Below, one piece after another: positions 23,338 to 35,528 of a stretch of DNA of 64,000 bases. How positions within the stretch are numbered: position 1 is the first letter of the stretch; every line of letters begins with the position of its first letter. The stretch comes from Amphibalanus amphitrite (lineage: Eukaryota > Arthropoda > Thecostraca > Balanomorpha > Balanidae): contig NW_024881567.1 of assembly GCF_019059575.1 (NCBI RefSeq), positions 405,001 to 469,000 on the forward strand, in the 5' to 3' direction. The notes beneath the pieces were generated by a model. The model searched no databases, was not told where the DNA came from, and saw nothing but the letters and a program-made list of their open reading frames with translations. Both the position numbers and the translations under genes were made by a program.

Positions 23338-24000
23338 CCAAGTCACACGAAACACTAAAATACAGTAATACAAAACATCAATATGTCGTTCGGTTCGATC
23401 GGTCAAAATCGTCGAAATCAAAATCGTATATAATCATATACAACTACATCAAGGAAAACGTATGCAACTATATTTTTCTTCAAGTTTTTCAATATAGTAT
23501 CGATTTAATTAATAACTTAATTACAATATTTTTATTATTTGTAACTTTAATTCAAAATCATATTTTCAAAAATGGCAGCTGTTGGCAAGTAGCTTGGAAG
23601 CGGTTGTGGCGCATCACGCCATTATTGTCCTAAGGCCCCCTTATGATGTCATCAAAAGTGGAGTGACATGGTTTTAAACTCCTTGTTTAAAGTGGTACAT
23701 TTCATTTAAAGGTAGTGTGCCAGCTTTCCTCGACCGTATGGAGTTAATGGCCCAGATAAGGAGAACCGGATTTTTAGAACTTATCCATACCTTCAAAACT
23801 CAAAACTTAAATTCTTCAAATTTTGAGTACCCCAGTGCGAAATCCGCCCCGACGGGTTGTCGGTCGTACCCCAACCACATTTCACACCACTATGAACAAT
23901 AAATGCACACACTGAAATCGCTATTACCGATATGCTCATCCAATCAAGTTTCGATAAACCCGTTCATCATCATCTCCTGCGGTTTCGAACACGCCTGTTA

Positions 24001-25930
24001 GGTGGTGCGGTAGACGGCGTCCAAAGCCAGGGCCCCGGTAACGTGAGGTAGCCGAGTCGGGGCAGCGTGCGGGGCATTCCACGTCAAATCGAACAAAAAT
24101 CGGCTGTTTTGCACCTTACCATCAGCGACTTCATTATAAATTTGTGAGCGAGTTCCTGTGTGGCCCCGGACATTACATTGATGTTTTTTGCACATTCTGA
24201 CCACAGGTCTTCTAAATATAGGGCATCAAATTTTTACAAAATGCTGCATCTTTATATTTTTGAACGACCATAACTTTGGTTGTACTTGTTTGATTTGAAT
24301 GAAATAAACCTTACTGTTTAGGTAATTTCTTAAGCATTTGTTTAGAATTGCACTTACTTAAATATATTAACTTGAAATTTGTTTAACTCTGTTCTTAAGC
24401 ACAAATATTGAAATAGCAAAAAACACGTCACCTTCGATTTGGCTCATTTTCACATATTTTATTGCCTACCATATTCTTAACAACCTGTGAAAAAATTAGA
24501 GTGGGCCATTCATAAGTTTTGAAGAAAATTGCACATATGCAAATGTATGTTAGCACGCGCAGTGGAGGGGAAGAGCGAATTTCGCCCACCCCTCCTGTTT
24601 TTCGCCAATATCTCATAAGATAAATGCGAAATTAATTATGGCTACCTGTCAAGAATTGAATTGGACATCTCATCGTGCAAGCAATAAGAAAATCGGTTCA
24701 CAATTGCGGTTCCGTCTTTACATCGCGCTCCCTACCGCTGAATACGTTCGATTCGCATCAAATTTTGTGAGAAGACTAAGAAATGTACAGGCAATCTTAT
24801 GGCGAAAGAATTTTGAAAATCGGTTGGTAAAAAATTGAAATATGAACGTGTAAACACAAAATTGTGATTGTTGCGTTTCCCGCATCGGCCGAGCCCGCCT
24901 CAGCCGGCGACATGTTACTCGTAGCAGGCCTCTAACTGCCATATTTATTATTGGATTAACTAGAAATTCCCCATACATGCTAAAAAATGTATGTTCTTTC
25001 GTATAGTGAAGATCAAAAGACGTGAAGATATCGTTGCGTGATAATGTTTTCGTTTAATTTACTTCATGATGCATTTCCACACGGCTCAAAATTCACCGCA
25101 AAATACCGTTTGCCTGAGACACTTTTACTATGGAACGTGAATGCTTGACTACGATGACTATGCATTTCCATTCTCGCAGAGTTTGGGATATCACTAATCA
25201 GCAATCATTCATTTCAGAAAGTGTACACAAGCAAGCATGTCTTGACTCTGTCTTTCAAGGTCACGCGCGGTTGCGTGATGTTGATGCATGAAAACGGCGT
25301 TTGCCGCGAAAGTTATGAATGGCCCACTCCAATTTTTTCACAGATGGTTAGGAACATTGTGACGGACATAATATGTAAAAATTACCGAAATCGAAGGTGA
25401 CGTGTTTTTTGCTATTTAAATTTTTCTGTTTTAATTCAAGGTCAAATGCATTTCAAGGTCACTTTAATTTAATTTTATAATTAAAAATCAAAGCCTTATC
25501 AATTTCCTATAAGACCCTGTTAATATCATTTTGATACCAGAAAAGGAACCAGAGTTATAGCCATTTAAAAAAATTGATGTGTGGCATTTTTCGCTATATT
25601 CGATGACCTATATCTCAGCGATACGTTATCAAATCTCGAAAATATTATACGTAACTCAGTTTTGAACCATGCCCAGTCTGCCTACAAATTTTCAGAAAAA
25701 TCGTAGGGGATGACGGATTTCGGTGTTTGATTTGACGTGGAATGCCCCGTGCGCTGACCCAAGCCGGGGCCGCGCGTCCTCCCGGTGTCGTGATAGCCCG
25801 GGGCTGCCCGCGGGGATGCGGTAGACCGCGCCCAAAGCTGCGGCCCCGGCTTGGGTCAGCGCACGCTGCCCCGACTCGGCTACCTCACGTTACCGGGGCC
25901 CTGGCTTTGGGCGCGGCTTCTGCTCATACT
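24001..25930. repeat. GC-rich palindrome split by a foldback element
   Basis: Left arm 24001-24072 plus 25749-25800 (GGGCCCCGGTAACGTGAGG, then GTGCGCTGACCCAAGCCG) is inverted at ~25814-25925. The uninterrupted right arm gives the pre-insertion sequence of the nested element. Confidence 0.75.
24073..25748. mobile_element. Foldback element with long TIRs and GTGC target duplication
   Basis: Terminal GGGGCATTCCACGTCAAATC is mirrored at 25729-25748. Inner inverted blocks include CACGTCACCTTCGATTTGG (24426) with its reverse at 25389, and GAGTGGGCCATTCATAA with its reverse at 25312. GTGC occurs on both sides; the intact palindrome arm has it once, giving a 4-bp duplication. Non-coding, 1.68 kb. 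Superfamily undetermined. Confidence 0.82.
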
Positions 25931-26710
25931 TTGTGGTGCGGTGGTGGTGCGTCGGGCCGCGCGCTCTGACTTCGGCCAAGAAAAATGCGTCAGCTGATCA
26001 TTGTCATTTCTGCCACTTGCGTGTGGTGAAATGGGGTCATAACTTAAGAGACGGCTTTTTCATATCAATTATTTTACATAAAATCATATTTCAAACCATA
26101 AATAATGTTCGACAGCCAAATAAAAGAAACAATACCAATACAGGCTTACAGTTTAAGGCTCGACATTGTGTTGTCTACGATTAGACAGCTGATAACTCAT
26201 TCCCGTACGTCGTAACTCTATAATATTAATGACCTTTGCTTATTGTCACATGTGCGCCTCATTCGCGATTGTTGCCGACGCCTGTTTGCAGCTCAGCCCA
26301 CTACAGTTGTTATACATATCGAAAAACCGATAAACTTTTAGGCGAAAAAGGCACTATTACAGGCCCATTTTTGATTTTTTTTTGCGATATTAGGTAAAAA
26401 CAGAAGCTTCTTATCCTAGGAAAAATAAAATGGGAAATCTTTCAAAGGTGACACACTACCTTAAATGCATCCATAGTGCTGGCAGCTGGAAACCTTATTT
26501 TGAGACCAATCGCACACCCACCAGACTGGCAGTGACCTGCACAGCCTGCAATGGCTTCTTGGGCCTCCCAGCCCGTCAGCTGCCTCGCAGATGCCAATGT
26601 CCCGACCTCAGCCGGTTAGCAACACAACAGCTGCCATCTTCCCGACCTCAGCCCGTTAGCTGCCCAACAATTGCGGCGGCTCACTATTCGCCCGTCCCTT
26701 GGACCGGCGC

Positions 26711-26787
26711 ATTACCCACACCACTGAGCCTGTGTCGACTGATCTGTGATTACCCACACCACTGAGCCGGTGTCGACTGATCTGTGC
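26711..26787. repeat. Tandem duplication of 38 bp
   Basis: ACCCACACCACTGAGCC...TGTCGACTGATCTGTG occurs twice, with one mismatch (CCTGT versus CCGGT). Confidence 0.9.
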
Positions 26788-27110
26788 CGCGGCACGGCGG
26801 GCACCGGCTCCTCCACTGCTCGGCTGCACTGAGGCGGGCGGCGCGGCGGCGCATCGCGGCGAAAGCGGGCGGGCCGGGCACGCCGGCGACCCCGACCCCG
26901 ACCCCGGCGGCCGCGGGTCGGCGCGCGCCGCGCCCCCGTGCCCTGCGCGCGGCCCCGCACTTGTGGCAGGCGGCGCCGGCCCAGCGAAAGCTGCTGATTG
27001 GGCTCCCAGCTGGGAACGGATACGGCTGGCGCGGTCGTCCAGCCCTGGAGACAGAGCCGCCGGAGATTGCGGCGGGCTGGCTTCATACGCTTCACAGGAA
27101 CGAGAACAGC
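26788..27110. other. CpG-rich island, function unassigned
   Basis: Very GC- and CpG-rich, with a (CCCCGA)n patch and open frames in several readings on both strands. It could be an exon or promoter island of another gene. Neither frame shows a recognisable domain or clear splice boundaries. Confidence 0.4.
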
Positions 27111-27390
27111 GGGGTGTTCTACGACAGATCGACAAAAAATCACAAATACAATACATCCTGCCTCTCATATTTTGATACACTTCCGTCTAGTGGTTAGTTT
27201 GCCCGTCGATTCCTGTTATGACATTTTCAATCTCATCCGTCAAACACTTTGAGGGATATTGCAAGAGACAACTTCATGAAGGCTAAACATATAAATATAT
27301 ACTCAGCAGATATTTAATTCAGTGCTCGTCTGATTCATTTAAAGATTCATTCATATAATATCCTTGTATTTGCAATTAACCAAATATTAA

Positions 27391-28539
27391 CCCGCGCCCC
27401 GCTGGGCTATTCATGCCCCCCGTCTAACTTCCGAACCGATGGTCGTAGAAAGATGGGGAAAACGGCAATCGAAAGCTCTCAACAAGGCGGATCTTAAAGG
27501 CCCATTTTTTTAGCTTAAGTAGGAGGTCAATTGAATTCAATTTTTGTTCAGAGGTCAGGTCAATGTCAGGTCAAGGGAACAAAATGCAAGTTTCTACAGT
27601 ATCGGCCTTGCACCGTAGTTGCCGAAGAATGGACGGAGACTGATGCCCCAAAACGTGTTCTAAGGCTACCAAGACAATATTTGTTGCATAAAATATCATT
27701 CAAAGGTCAAGGTCAAGGTCAGGTCAGGTCAGGTCAGGTCACCAAAAACAAAATAAAGAAAGGGGCATGTGCGACACATGTTTTATGGGTCATTTATTCA
27801 TAGAATTCAATAGGCACACTCCATAAGTGATATGGACCACATCTGGATGAATTTCAGGTCGAGTTCAGGTCAAGGTCAGGTCAAGTGAGGTCAAATTTTA
27901 AAGTTGGTATTTAAGGCCTAAAAGGGTGTCTATCTGATGCAGTTTTTCACGGCGAATCCAATGGTGCTATTTTTGTTTCCGTACGAGGTCTAGAACTTCA
28001 AAAAAATCAAAAATTTTGTGTGTCGTGACGTCATAAAATTTTGGATAACTCCCACATTTTTAAACCGATTTTTCTCAAAATTGGTATGAGGGTGCACATA
28101 GACCACTTTTCTGACATATATTACGTTTTTTCGATACACTCACAAATTTGGATTTTATAATTATTTTCCCAAAAAAGTCAGTTTTTTAATTAGGCCAAAA
28201 TCCAAAATATTCAAAAACCGAGATAGCCATTTGATAGACCATGTAAAATCACGTATAACCTTTTTTGTTACGTCTTGATTCCTTTAAAAATGAAGATGTT
28301 AGCGGCCTTTGAAATTTTGCCGCTTTTGAGGCGAAAATGGCGAACATAACGTCACTAAAACGTCATTTTCTCAAAAAAAATCCAACGGATTTCCCTCAAA
28401 TTTTCAGGGCACGTGTCAAATTGATATATGATAAGGTACTGAAAGTTTGATGTCGCTGGCTTAACGCGTTTAGAAGTTATTGGCGAAAAACGGGAGGTGG
28501 GGGCAGATTCTACCCCCCCCCCCCCCAGCGGGGCGCGGG
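27391..28539. mobile_element. TTAA MITE, family C copy 1
   Basis: TTAA at 27387-27390 and 28540-28543. Ends CCCGCGCCCCGCTGGG and CAGCGGGGCGCGGG. It contains a run of AGGTCA-type direct repeats at ~27703-27742 (seven half-sites). The right TTAA is shared with the next element. Confidence 0.85.
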
Positions 28540-28543
28540 TTAA

Positions 28544-29425
28544 CCCTCGCCGGCACAGGGGGGCGGTTGATGCTACCCCCCTTAGGTTTTTCGCGAATAC
28601 CTCGCGTAAAAAGCGGCCGATCGCGAAGAAACTTTCAGTACCCTCGCATTTAGCAATTTTACACCTACCCTGAAAATTTCATGACCCTGACCCAAATGAC
28701 CTTTGACCTGTGACCTCTTTTCCGGGACCATATTTGGCCGGAATCGCGATTCGGCGTATGTCGGCTCGCATTAGCCGCGCGTTTGCAAGCTTTTCGTGGT
28801 TTCAAACGTTCAAACATGTGATTTGATGTTGCTCCCATGCATTAGGGTGGGTGTCAAGATCATCTGAAGGTCAGGTCAGGTCATTGACCTTTGGTGACCT
28901 CGGTTCACTTTTTCGAGTTTTACATGTTTCTAGGCTAGTTTTTTTAGCTGAATTCGAATTTAGCAACCATTTGAACATTTACGAAGTAGTTCTGGTGCTT
29001 TCGTAACATGTTACGAAGCCGTCAGAGGCGGTTGACACGTACTACGAAACCCGTCACGACGCCTACTGATTGACCTGACCTGACCTGACCCGACCTGGTC
29101 TAAACGCTTAACGACATCATCTGTGATCAAAACTAACACGATATTCGTGATCAGCACCCCGGAAAACCCCTTAGCAGCCACACTTTATGACTTTCTAACA
29201 GATCCCGATATTCCCGATTTTTGGTTCATTCATCCAAAAAATCGGTTCGGTTGACCTTCCAAAAGATTGGAAGGTGAACCGATGACCTAAGACCCTAACA
29301 TTGGGTATCATTGGCTTCCTCTCGTGACGGGCAACACGCTCGTTTTTTCCGCGAAGCTCTAGCTCGATCAGGGGTCAAACGCGAGGGGGGGTCGTACCCC
29401 CCCCCCCCCCTTGTGCCGTCGAAGG
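28544..29425. mobile_element. TTAA MITE-like element, family D
   Basis: Begins CCCTCGCCGGCACAGGGGGG directly after the TTAA shared with its neighbour. The right end near 29425 reads GGGGGGGTCGTACCCCCC then TTGTGCCGTCG, an imperfect mirror, and lacks a clear TTAA. The GGTTTTTCGCGAATA segment recurs at 63.77 kb. Confidence 0.55.
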
Positions 29426-29554
29426 ACTCAAGATGGCCTATGCCGGCGATGGTTAGCCATAGCCATACAATTTTTGGATTTTTCGCTAAATTTTAAATTT
29501 CTTATCATAAAAAGGAAATAGAAACCCTTTTCTACAAGGAGCTACAAGGAGCTC

Positions 29555-30423
29555 GTGCGGGCTCCTTGCAGCATGGCTGTGTTTTGGAAGGAAGTAAGGA
29601 GACTGAACTGTTGTCCTCCTCTAGCTCCCTCGATTAATGGTGTTACGGGCGAGTCGAATATTGCCGATATGTGGAAAGAACATTTCTCTGGGATATTGAA
29701 CAGTGTTGACAATCCTAGTTGTAAGGTGCCTGTATTGCATAAGCTTTCATTAGATGACTGTGAATTGCTTCCTTTTTCAGTATGTGAAGTGACTAAAGCC
29801 ATTAAGGAGTTGTCCTCAGGCCGTTCAGGCGGCAATGATCATCTTTGTGCTGAACATTTCAAATATGCTGGTAATTTATGTACTGTGCATTTGTCCCTGT
29901 GTCTCACGCTGATGGTTAGACATGAGTTTTTGCCACCTTCATTAACTAAGGTTGTTTTGGTACCCATTGTGAAGGATAAAAATGGAAAACTAACTGAGAA
30001 AAACAACTACAGACCGATTGAAATTGCCAGTGTATGTTCTAAGATTTTGGAGAGAATTATTCTCAACCGCTCTTCTGTACAACTTAGTACTGGTCACCAC
30101 CAATTTGGATTCAAGGAGCGTCACTCAACTGATATGGCGATATATGCTCTAAAGGAGATCACAGATTATTATTTGCGCAATGATAGTCCGGTGTTCATTT
30201 GCTATTTGGATGCTAGTAAAGCATTTGACCGTGTTAATCATTGGAAATTGTTGGATAAGTTGCTGTGTAGAGGTATGAACTCCCGACTGGTAAAACTTAT
30301 AGCGTTCTGGTATAAGTCTCAACGTTTTCATGTACGATGGGGAAGTTCTGTATCGGCGGGTTTCAATGTGTCAAATGGTGTCAGACAAGGTGGTATTTTG
30401 TCTCCATTTTTGTTCAATGTATA
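29555..30423 (+). pseudogene. LINE reverse transcriptase, 5' part (split ORF)
   Basis: Reads FWKEVRRLN and NIADMWKEHFSGILNSVD (linker), VVLVPIVKDKNGK, NNYRPIEIASVCSKILERI, QFGFKERHSTDMAIYAL, CYLDASKAFDRVNHWKLLDK and GVRQGGILSPFLFNVY. At that point the frame is cut by an insertion and resumes at 31925 with TDDLSDML. Endonuclease not seen. The RT subgroup is unlike the other LINEs here. Confidence 0.85.
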
Positions 30424-31920
30424 TGTTACAGGCAATGTGTGGAATCAGGCATTCTATAGAATGCCTAGGCATTCTATAGAATGCCTGACCGACCAGGCAT
30501 TCTATAGAATCCCTAGGTATTCTATAGAATGCCTGACCCACCAGGGATTCTATAGAATCCCTAGGCATTCTAAAGAATGCCTGATTTTCAGGCATTCTAT
30601 AGAATGCCTAGGAAATACACGAATCTTTCCAACATATAAGTGTATGTTGTATAAGATTATGAGCACAGACCGACATGTAACATTATTATTTTCTGCCAGG
30701 CTACCTTGCGTTCAGCTATTTATGTTCATTCAGTCAAATGTTCATTCAGTCAAATTTTCCGGTCAGGTATTCAATCTGACCTTATTAGGTCAAATTGTAT
30801 CAGGATTTCATTCTGAGAGTACAAAGTATTTATATTAACGCTAGAAAGACGATGGTGGTAATGTCAATATCGGAAACGCATTTGGTAAAAAAAAAAAATA
30901 CACAGGAAAAAATTGACAAATCGTCCATTTTTGGAGGTGTTTGCCTTCTAAGGAATTGATTTAGGGTCAAACTGAAGAAAACGGCTACGAGCCAAAAATG
31001 GACAAAAATTGGGCTGACCTAAAAAATGGCTTAGCTATTTGTTTTAGAAATGGCACCCTTTCGAACATTGCCAAAGAACTGAAGTAAAATTTCATAATTT
31101 TGAGTCTTTGACGACCTTTCGAATACCGCATGGCCCAGAAGTCAAGCTGGAAGGGGAGATCGAACAACACCTAATCCGGCTCTTGTTACGGCCGGGCCAC
31201 CGCCCAGACGTGGAATAATGAACCATTTATTCAGGTTATTCCCTGACATTACGGTGTAGGTTGAGCTGTCCATGTATGTATATTGAGAGTCGTTACACGA
31301 AGTACTTATGACGACATAAAATGTGACCTTTGGTGTATTTTTCACCTTCATTTCTAACATCAGAACAAAACCATCGTCATTCGCAATCACTTTCGATTCA
31401 AGCCTACGGTCCACCCTCCCAGCCAACACTCTTCTAATGCAGCTTCGTATCTGTAGCAGCATAATCCTCCGAGGGTAACCGTTTAAGCGACTGGTTGGCC
31501 TGTGACTCTCCCGCGTGCCTTGCGCCCTGGCTCTCCCGTGCCAACGGAATTGGATCAGCTGCTGCTTGCGGCGCACCATTTGGTGGTCGGCATAGCCCAA
31601 TACCTCCCTCGCTTCCTCTCAGCTCATTGCCCTGAAATGGTGTGAGGTGACGACCGGCCTAGGCCAACAATGAAAATTAGGTAAACAAATAGCATTACTG
31701 CCACTGACCCCTAATTTTCGAAGTGTGTTTCGGACAATCAAAATACTTAGGCATTCTATAGAATGCCTGGGAGCTTAAGCCAGGCATTCTATAGAATGCC
31801 TAAGCAGTCAGGGATTCTATAGAATACCTAGGGATTCTATAGAATGCCTGGTCGGTCAGGCATTCTATAGAATGCCTAGGCATTCTATAGAATGCCTGAT
31901 TCCACACATTGCCTGTAACA
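30424..31920. mobile_element. TATA-inserted element with palindromic sub-terminal arrays
   Basis: 1497 bp, termini TGTTACAGGCAATGTGTGGA mirrored on the right. TATA flanks at 30420-30423 and 31921-31924. Removing the element plus one TATA restores the RT reading FNVYTDD, fixing the boundaries. Seven palindromes (AGGCATTCTATAGAATGCCT type) fill the left end and six the right. The middle carries no recognised protein; a 152-residue minus-strand frame at 31142-31600 has no motif I know. Superfamily unknown. Confidence 0.85.
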
Positions 31921-31924
31921 TATA

Positions 31925-32544
31925 TACTGATGACCTCTCCGATATGCTTAATCGATGTGGTTATGGGTGTCATTATCTTGGTAGCGTAAATCATCTGTAT
32001 TATGCAGACGATATGGTCTTACTTTCTCCGACTCCCTTTGGCCTGCAGCAAATGCTGCACATATGTGAGAGGTATGCGAAAGACCATGATATTTTGTTTA
32101 ACTCCACTAAGACAGTCTGTATGGCCATGCTTCCAAAGAGATTCGGTGGTATGCATATACCTACGATATTGCTCTGTGGACATATGCTGAGTTTTGTTAG
32201 TACGTATAAATATCTTGGGTATCAAGTGTCTAATGATTTCTCCAGAGCAGATGATCTAGAAATCCGCCAGCAATATCGAGCATTGTGCTGTAGAGCCAAC
32301 TCGCTCATCCGCAAATTTGCGATGTGCACGCACAGTGTGAAGAAGTGTCTTTACAATGCTTACTGCTCAAATGTCAGCTATGTACACTTGTGGCATTCTT
32401 ATCACTTGTCTGATCTGAGAAAGTTCAAGGTCTGTTTTAACAACGCCGCTAGGATGTTTTTCGGCTACGAACGGTTCTGTAGTGCTTCTGATATGTTTGC
32501 TCAAGAGCATATAGATGGTTATGATGCACTGTATCGCAAAGCTG

Positions 32545-32570
<26 letters not shown>
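31925..32570 (+). pseudogene. LINE reverse transcriptase, 3' part
   Basis: Continues the RT after the insertion: TDDLSDMLNRCGYG, the catalytic YADD in HLYYADDMVLLSPT, then TYKYLGYQVSNDFS and a C-terminal region to RKAVY. The frame then runs into a TATT-repeat tract (32547-32572) that is the tail of an opposite-strand element, so its own 3' end is lost. Confidence 0.85.
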
Positions 32571-33411
<841 letters not shown>

Positions 33412-33621
33412 ATGGGTTCATACTTTTTACACTTTATTTTCGCAGCAAAAGGGTTCCAAATGGCAAAACTGGATTTTTTAGAACCGGACCCGGACCCGGT
33501 CTGACTGAGACATTTCTGGAACCGGTCAGACCCGGTCCAAGTTGGGATTGGAATTTGGAACCAGATGGTTCCCGAAATCCATAAACAAAACTTGTTCACA
33601 GAGGTGTAGAAGTAGAAAATA

Positions 33622-33675
33622 TTTTCTTTCCAATTGGGCATAGAACTATGCCCAATTGGAAAGAAAATATTTTTT
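33622..33675. repeat. Near-perfect hairpin
   Basis: AAAATATTTTCTTTCCAATT and GGGCATAG, a 3-base loop AAC, then the exact reverse complement. Arms are about 25-28 bp. Confidence 0.9.
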
Positions 33676-33688
33676 GATTGTGATATTT

Positions 33689-33779
33689 TGGATCACCTGG
33701 CGCAATATCATTCGACGGCTGAGGCCCTTCTGTTTCAGTTGAGCTCGCGGTGATCTCCGAGCCACGACTTGCTATCTGA
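33689..33779 (-). repeat. Inverted duplication of the PLE 5' segment
   Basis: About 90 bp matching 33836-33926 in reverse (TGGCGCAATATCATTCGACG, GAGCTCGCGGTGATCTCCGA). A 56-bp spacer separates it from the plus copy, so this PLE has a short head-to-head start. Confidence 0.88.
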
Positions 33780-33824
33780 GAGGAAGCGTCTCCTATCTGA
33801 CGTCCGCTACGACTCCTTGTCCTG

Positions 33825-34484
33825 ATGAACACGCCGTCTCAGATAGCAAGTCGTGGCTCGGAGATCACCGCGAGCTCAACTGAAACAGAAGGGCCTCAGC
33901 CGTCGAATGATATTGCGCCAGGTGACCCACAGAGCAGGGGTGAGCTGAAAGTATTTTACCAGTCGATTATGTCGTCTGCGTATAAGAAAGATGAAAAAGC
34001 AATTCGTAGCATTGTGATGAATAACTGTGTCCCCATCAACCCGAATGATGACCTGAAAATGATCATTTACTATAAGAGCCCCACTGTATCTAGCCTTGTC
34101 ATGAAAAACAACTTGAGTCACGTTTCATCGTTGTTACGGTCGACCAATGTAGTGTACAAGTTCAAATGCCCTGTTGGTGACTGTGTACACTATTCCAATC
34201 GTGCCTACATTGGACACACCGTAACAACGATGAGCCGTAGGATCACAATGCATCTCCAGGACGGTGCACCTTTGCGACGCATGCAGCAGGAGCACAGCAT
34301 GGAGCTCGCGCGAGATATGATGGTGCAAAACACATCTGTCTTAGCACGATGCTCGAACAGGAAGAAGCTGCAGGCTCTGGAGGCCGTGTATATTCGTGAC
34401 AGTGATCCCTGGATCAACAGGCGAATGAACTTGCGTGGTTCGCTGATGGTGTTTGATTCGGCGCCTCTCAGAGCCCGGATCTAG
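33825..34484 (+). CDS. Penelope-like element fragment with GIY-YIG endonuclease
   Basis: A 219-residue intact frame. A short polar start (residues 1-40, from the inverted duplication) is followed by LKVFYQSIMSSAYKKDEKAI, NVVYKFKCPVGDC, AYIGHTVTTMSRRITMHL, VYIRDSDPWINRR and RGSLMVFDSAPL. RT is absent. Downstream, a canonical hammerhead-like motif (34879) and a (TA)n tail (35035) complete the 3' end. The true upstream ORF is lost, so the first Met is only nominal. Confidence 0.8.
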   Translation: MNTPSQIASRGSEITASSTETEGPQPSNDIAPGDPQSRGELKVFYQSIMSSAYKKDEKAIRSIVMNNCVPINPNDDLKMIIYYKSPTVSSLVMKNNLSHVSSLLRSTNVVYKFKCPVGDCVHYSNRAYIGHTVTTMSRRITMHLQDGAPLRRMQQEHSMELARDMMVQNTSVLARCSNRKKLQALEAVYIRDSDPWINRRMNLRGSLMVFDSAPLRARI

Positions 34485-34878
34485 ATTCCCTAGACTCTAG
34501 CCACGTAGGTCTGTAGAAGCTAAGAGTTAGGACCCCATGTATGCATCCGACAGTAGAAGTGCTCCTGTTGAACGCAGCGTGCAACATTGCATTTAACTAT
34601 AGTCTGTTCCATATCAAGTTTGCAGTCGGAGTTTCTCGGCAGATCGCTCCTCCGCTCCAGAATTTGCGTCTTAAAATGTAAGAGCTGTATATACAGAAAT
34701 CACGCACTGCTTTCAGCAGGGCACTTCGGCTGCAAACTTGAAACGGAACAGAGTATAGTGGAGTGTAAGATGATTTCACCGTGCCGATAGCGACTAATGT
34801 GCATCATTTACGATTATGCGAATCATTTATAGTATTATTTATCCCATTCTTGTGTATATGTTCGCCTGAATTTATCAC

Positions 34879-34909
34879 CTGATGATGTTCGATGTCCGAA
34901 CGAAACGTC
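34879..34909 (+). ncRNA. Hammerhead-ribozyme-like motif in PLE 3' region
   Basis: Core CTGATGA, one unpaired T, stem II GTTCG / CGAAC around ATGTC, then GAAACGTC. Flanking AC and GT give two stem I pairs. ACGT at the stem III position is self-complementary. Hammerheads are established features of PLE ends. Confidence 0.6.
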
Positions 34910-35028
34910 GTATATAATAGAGAATCATTCTCCAACATCCTTTTTGAACATAATAGTGAAACAAGACAGCTAATCCGACGAATCGAGAACCTTCATAAGA
35001 AAGTCAACAACGCTCAAACTGCTGTTAA

Positions 35029-35034
<6 letters not shown>

Positions 35035-35105
<71 letters not shown>

Positions 35106-35107
35106 TA
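35035..35107. repeat. (TA)n microsatellite at PLE 3' end
   Basis: About 35 TA units ending the 33.8-kb PLE; a TGTTACAGGC element end follows directly. Confidence 0.97.
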
Positions 35108-35262
35108 TGTTACAGGCAAAGTGAAAACACGGGCATTTTGCAAAATGCCTAGGCAGTTTGCAAAATGCCTGACCCACCAGGCATTTTGCAAACTGCCTAG
35201 GCATTTTACAAAATGCCTGACCCGCCAAGCATTTTGCAAAATGCCTGAGTTTCCATATATTC
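35108..35262. mobile_element. Second palindromic-array element end (TTGCAA type)
   Basis: Starts TGTTACAGGCAAAGTG after TATA, matching the terminus of the 30.4-kb element. Five palindromes of the form AGGCATTTTGCAAAATGCCT follow, with the same CTGACCCACCAGG spacer. The right terminus is not found, so it is a partial copy. Confidence 0.8.
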
Positions 35263-35264
35263 CA

Positions 35265-35528
35265 CCGTTTTTGTTGACTTCAGGCGTTGACCATAAACGT
35301 TCCACTGAGCCTGAGCCCAAATACAGGGGTGTCACGAATATAGGGTGTCACGAAATTGTTGGGGGATATTGTACTTGTGTCCCGAAATTGATTGCTCGTA
35401 GTTGCGTCAGTGTTCTCCAGCACCTCGCTGACAAGTTATCAGCGGCCACGTGGTCTGTCCCTGCGGCACATGGTGAAGCTCAAAGAGGCCTATGTAGCCC
35501 ATCATGCCCCAAACGAGAATCGCCAGAA

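Larger units (their letters stand above)
23710..26460. mobile_element. TTAA-flanked element carrying nested insertions
   Basis: Left TTAA + AGGTAGTGTGCCAGC; right CACACTACC + TTAA, with the mirror segment GGTGACACACTACC. The right end lacks one base of the TIR. Inside lie a 24001-25930 palindrome and, within that, a foldback element. No transposase is visible. Confidence 0.6.

Noticed and set aside
26656-27197. Host exon in the 26.8-27.1 kb CpG-rich island
   Set aside because: Open in many frames because of composition; no clear splice sites or domain on either strand.
30450-30612. CRISPR-like array
   Set aside because: Units are perfect dyads, spacers are short and near-identical, and the context is a eukaryotic transposon end with TIRs.
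31142-31600. 152-residue minus-strand protein inside the palindromic-array element
   Set aside because: No recognisable motif, no supporting context; could be chance. Kept only as a note in that element's entry.
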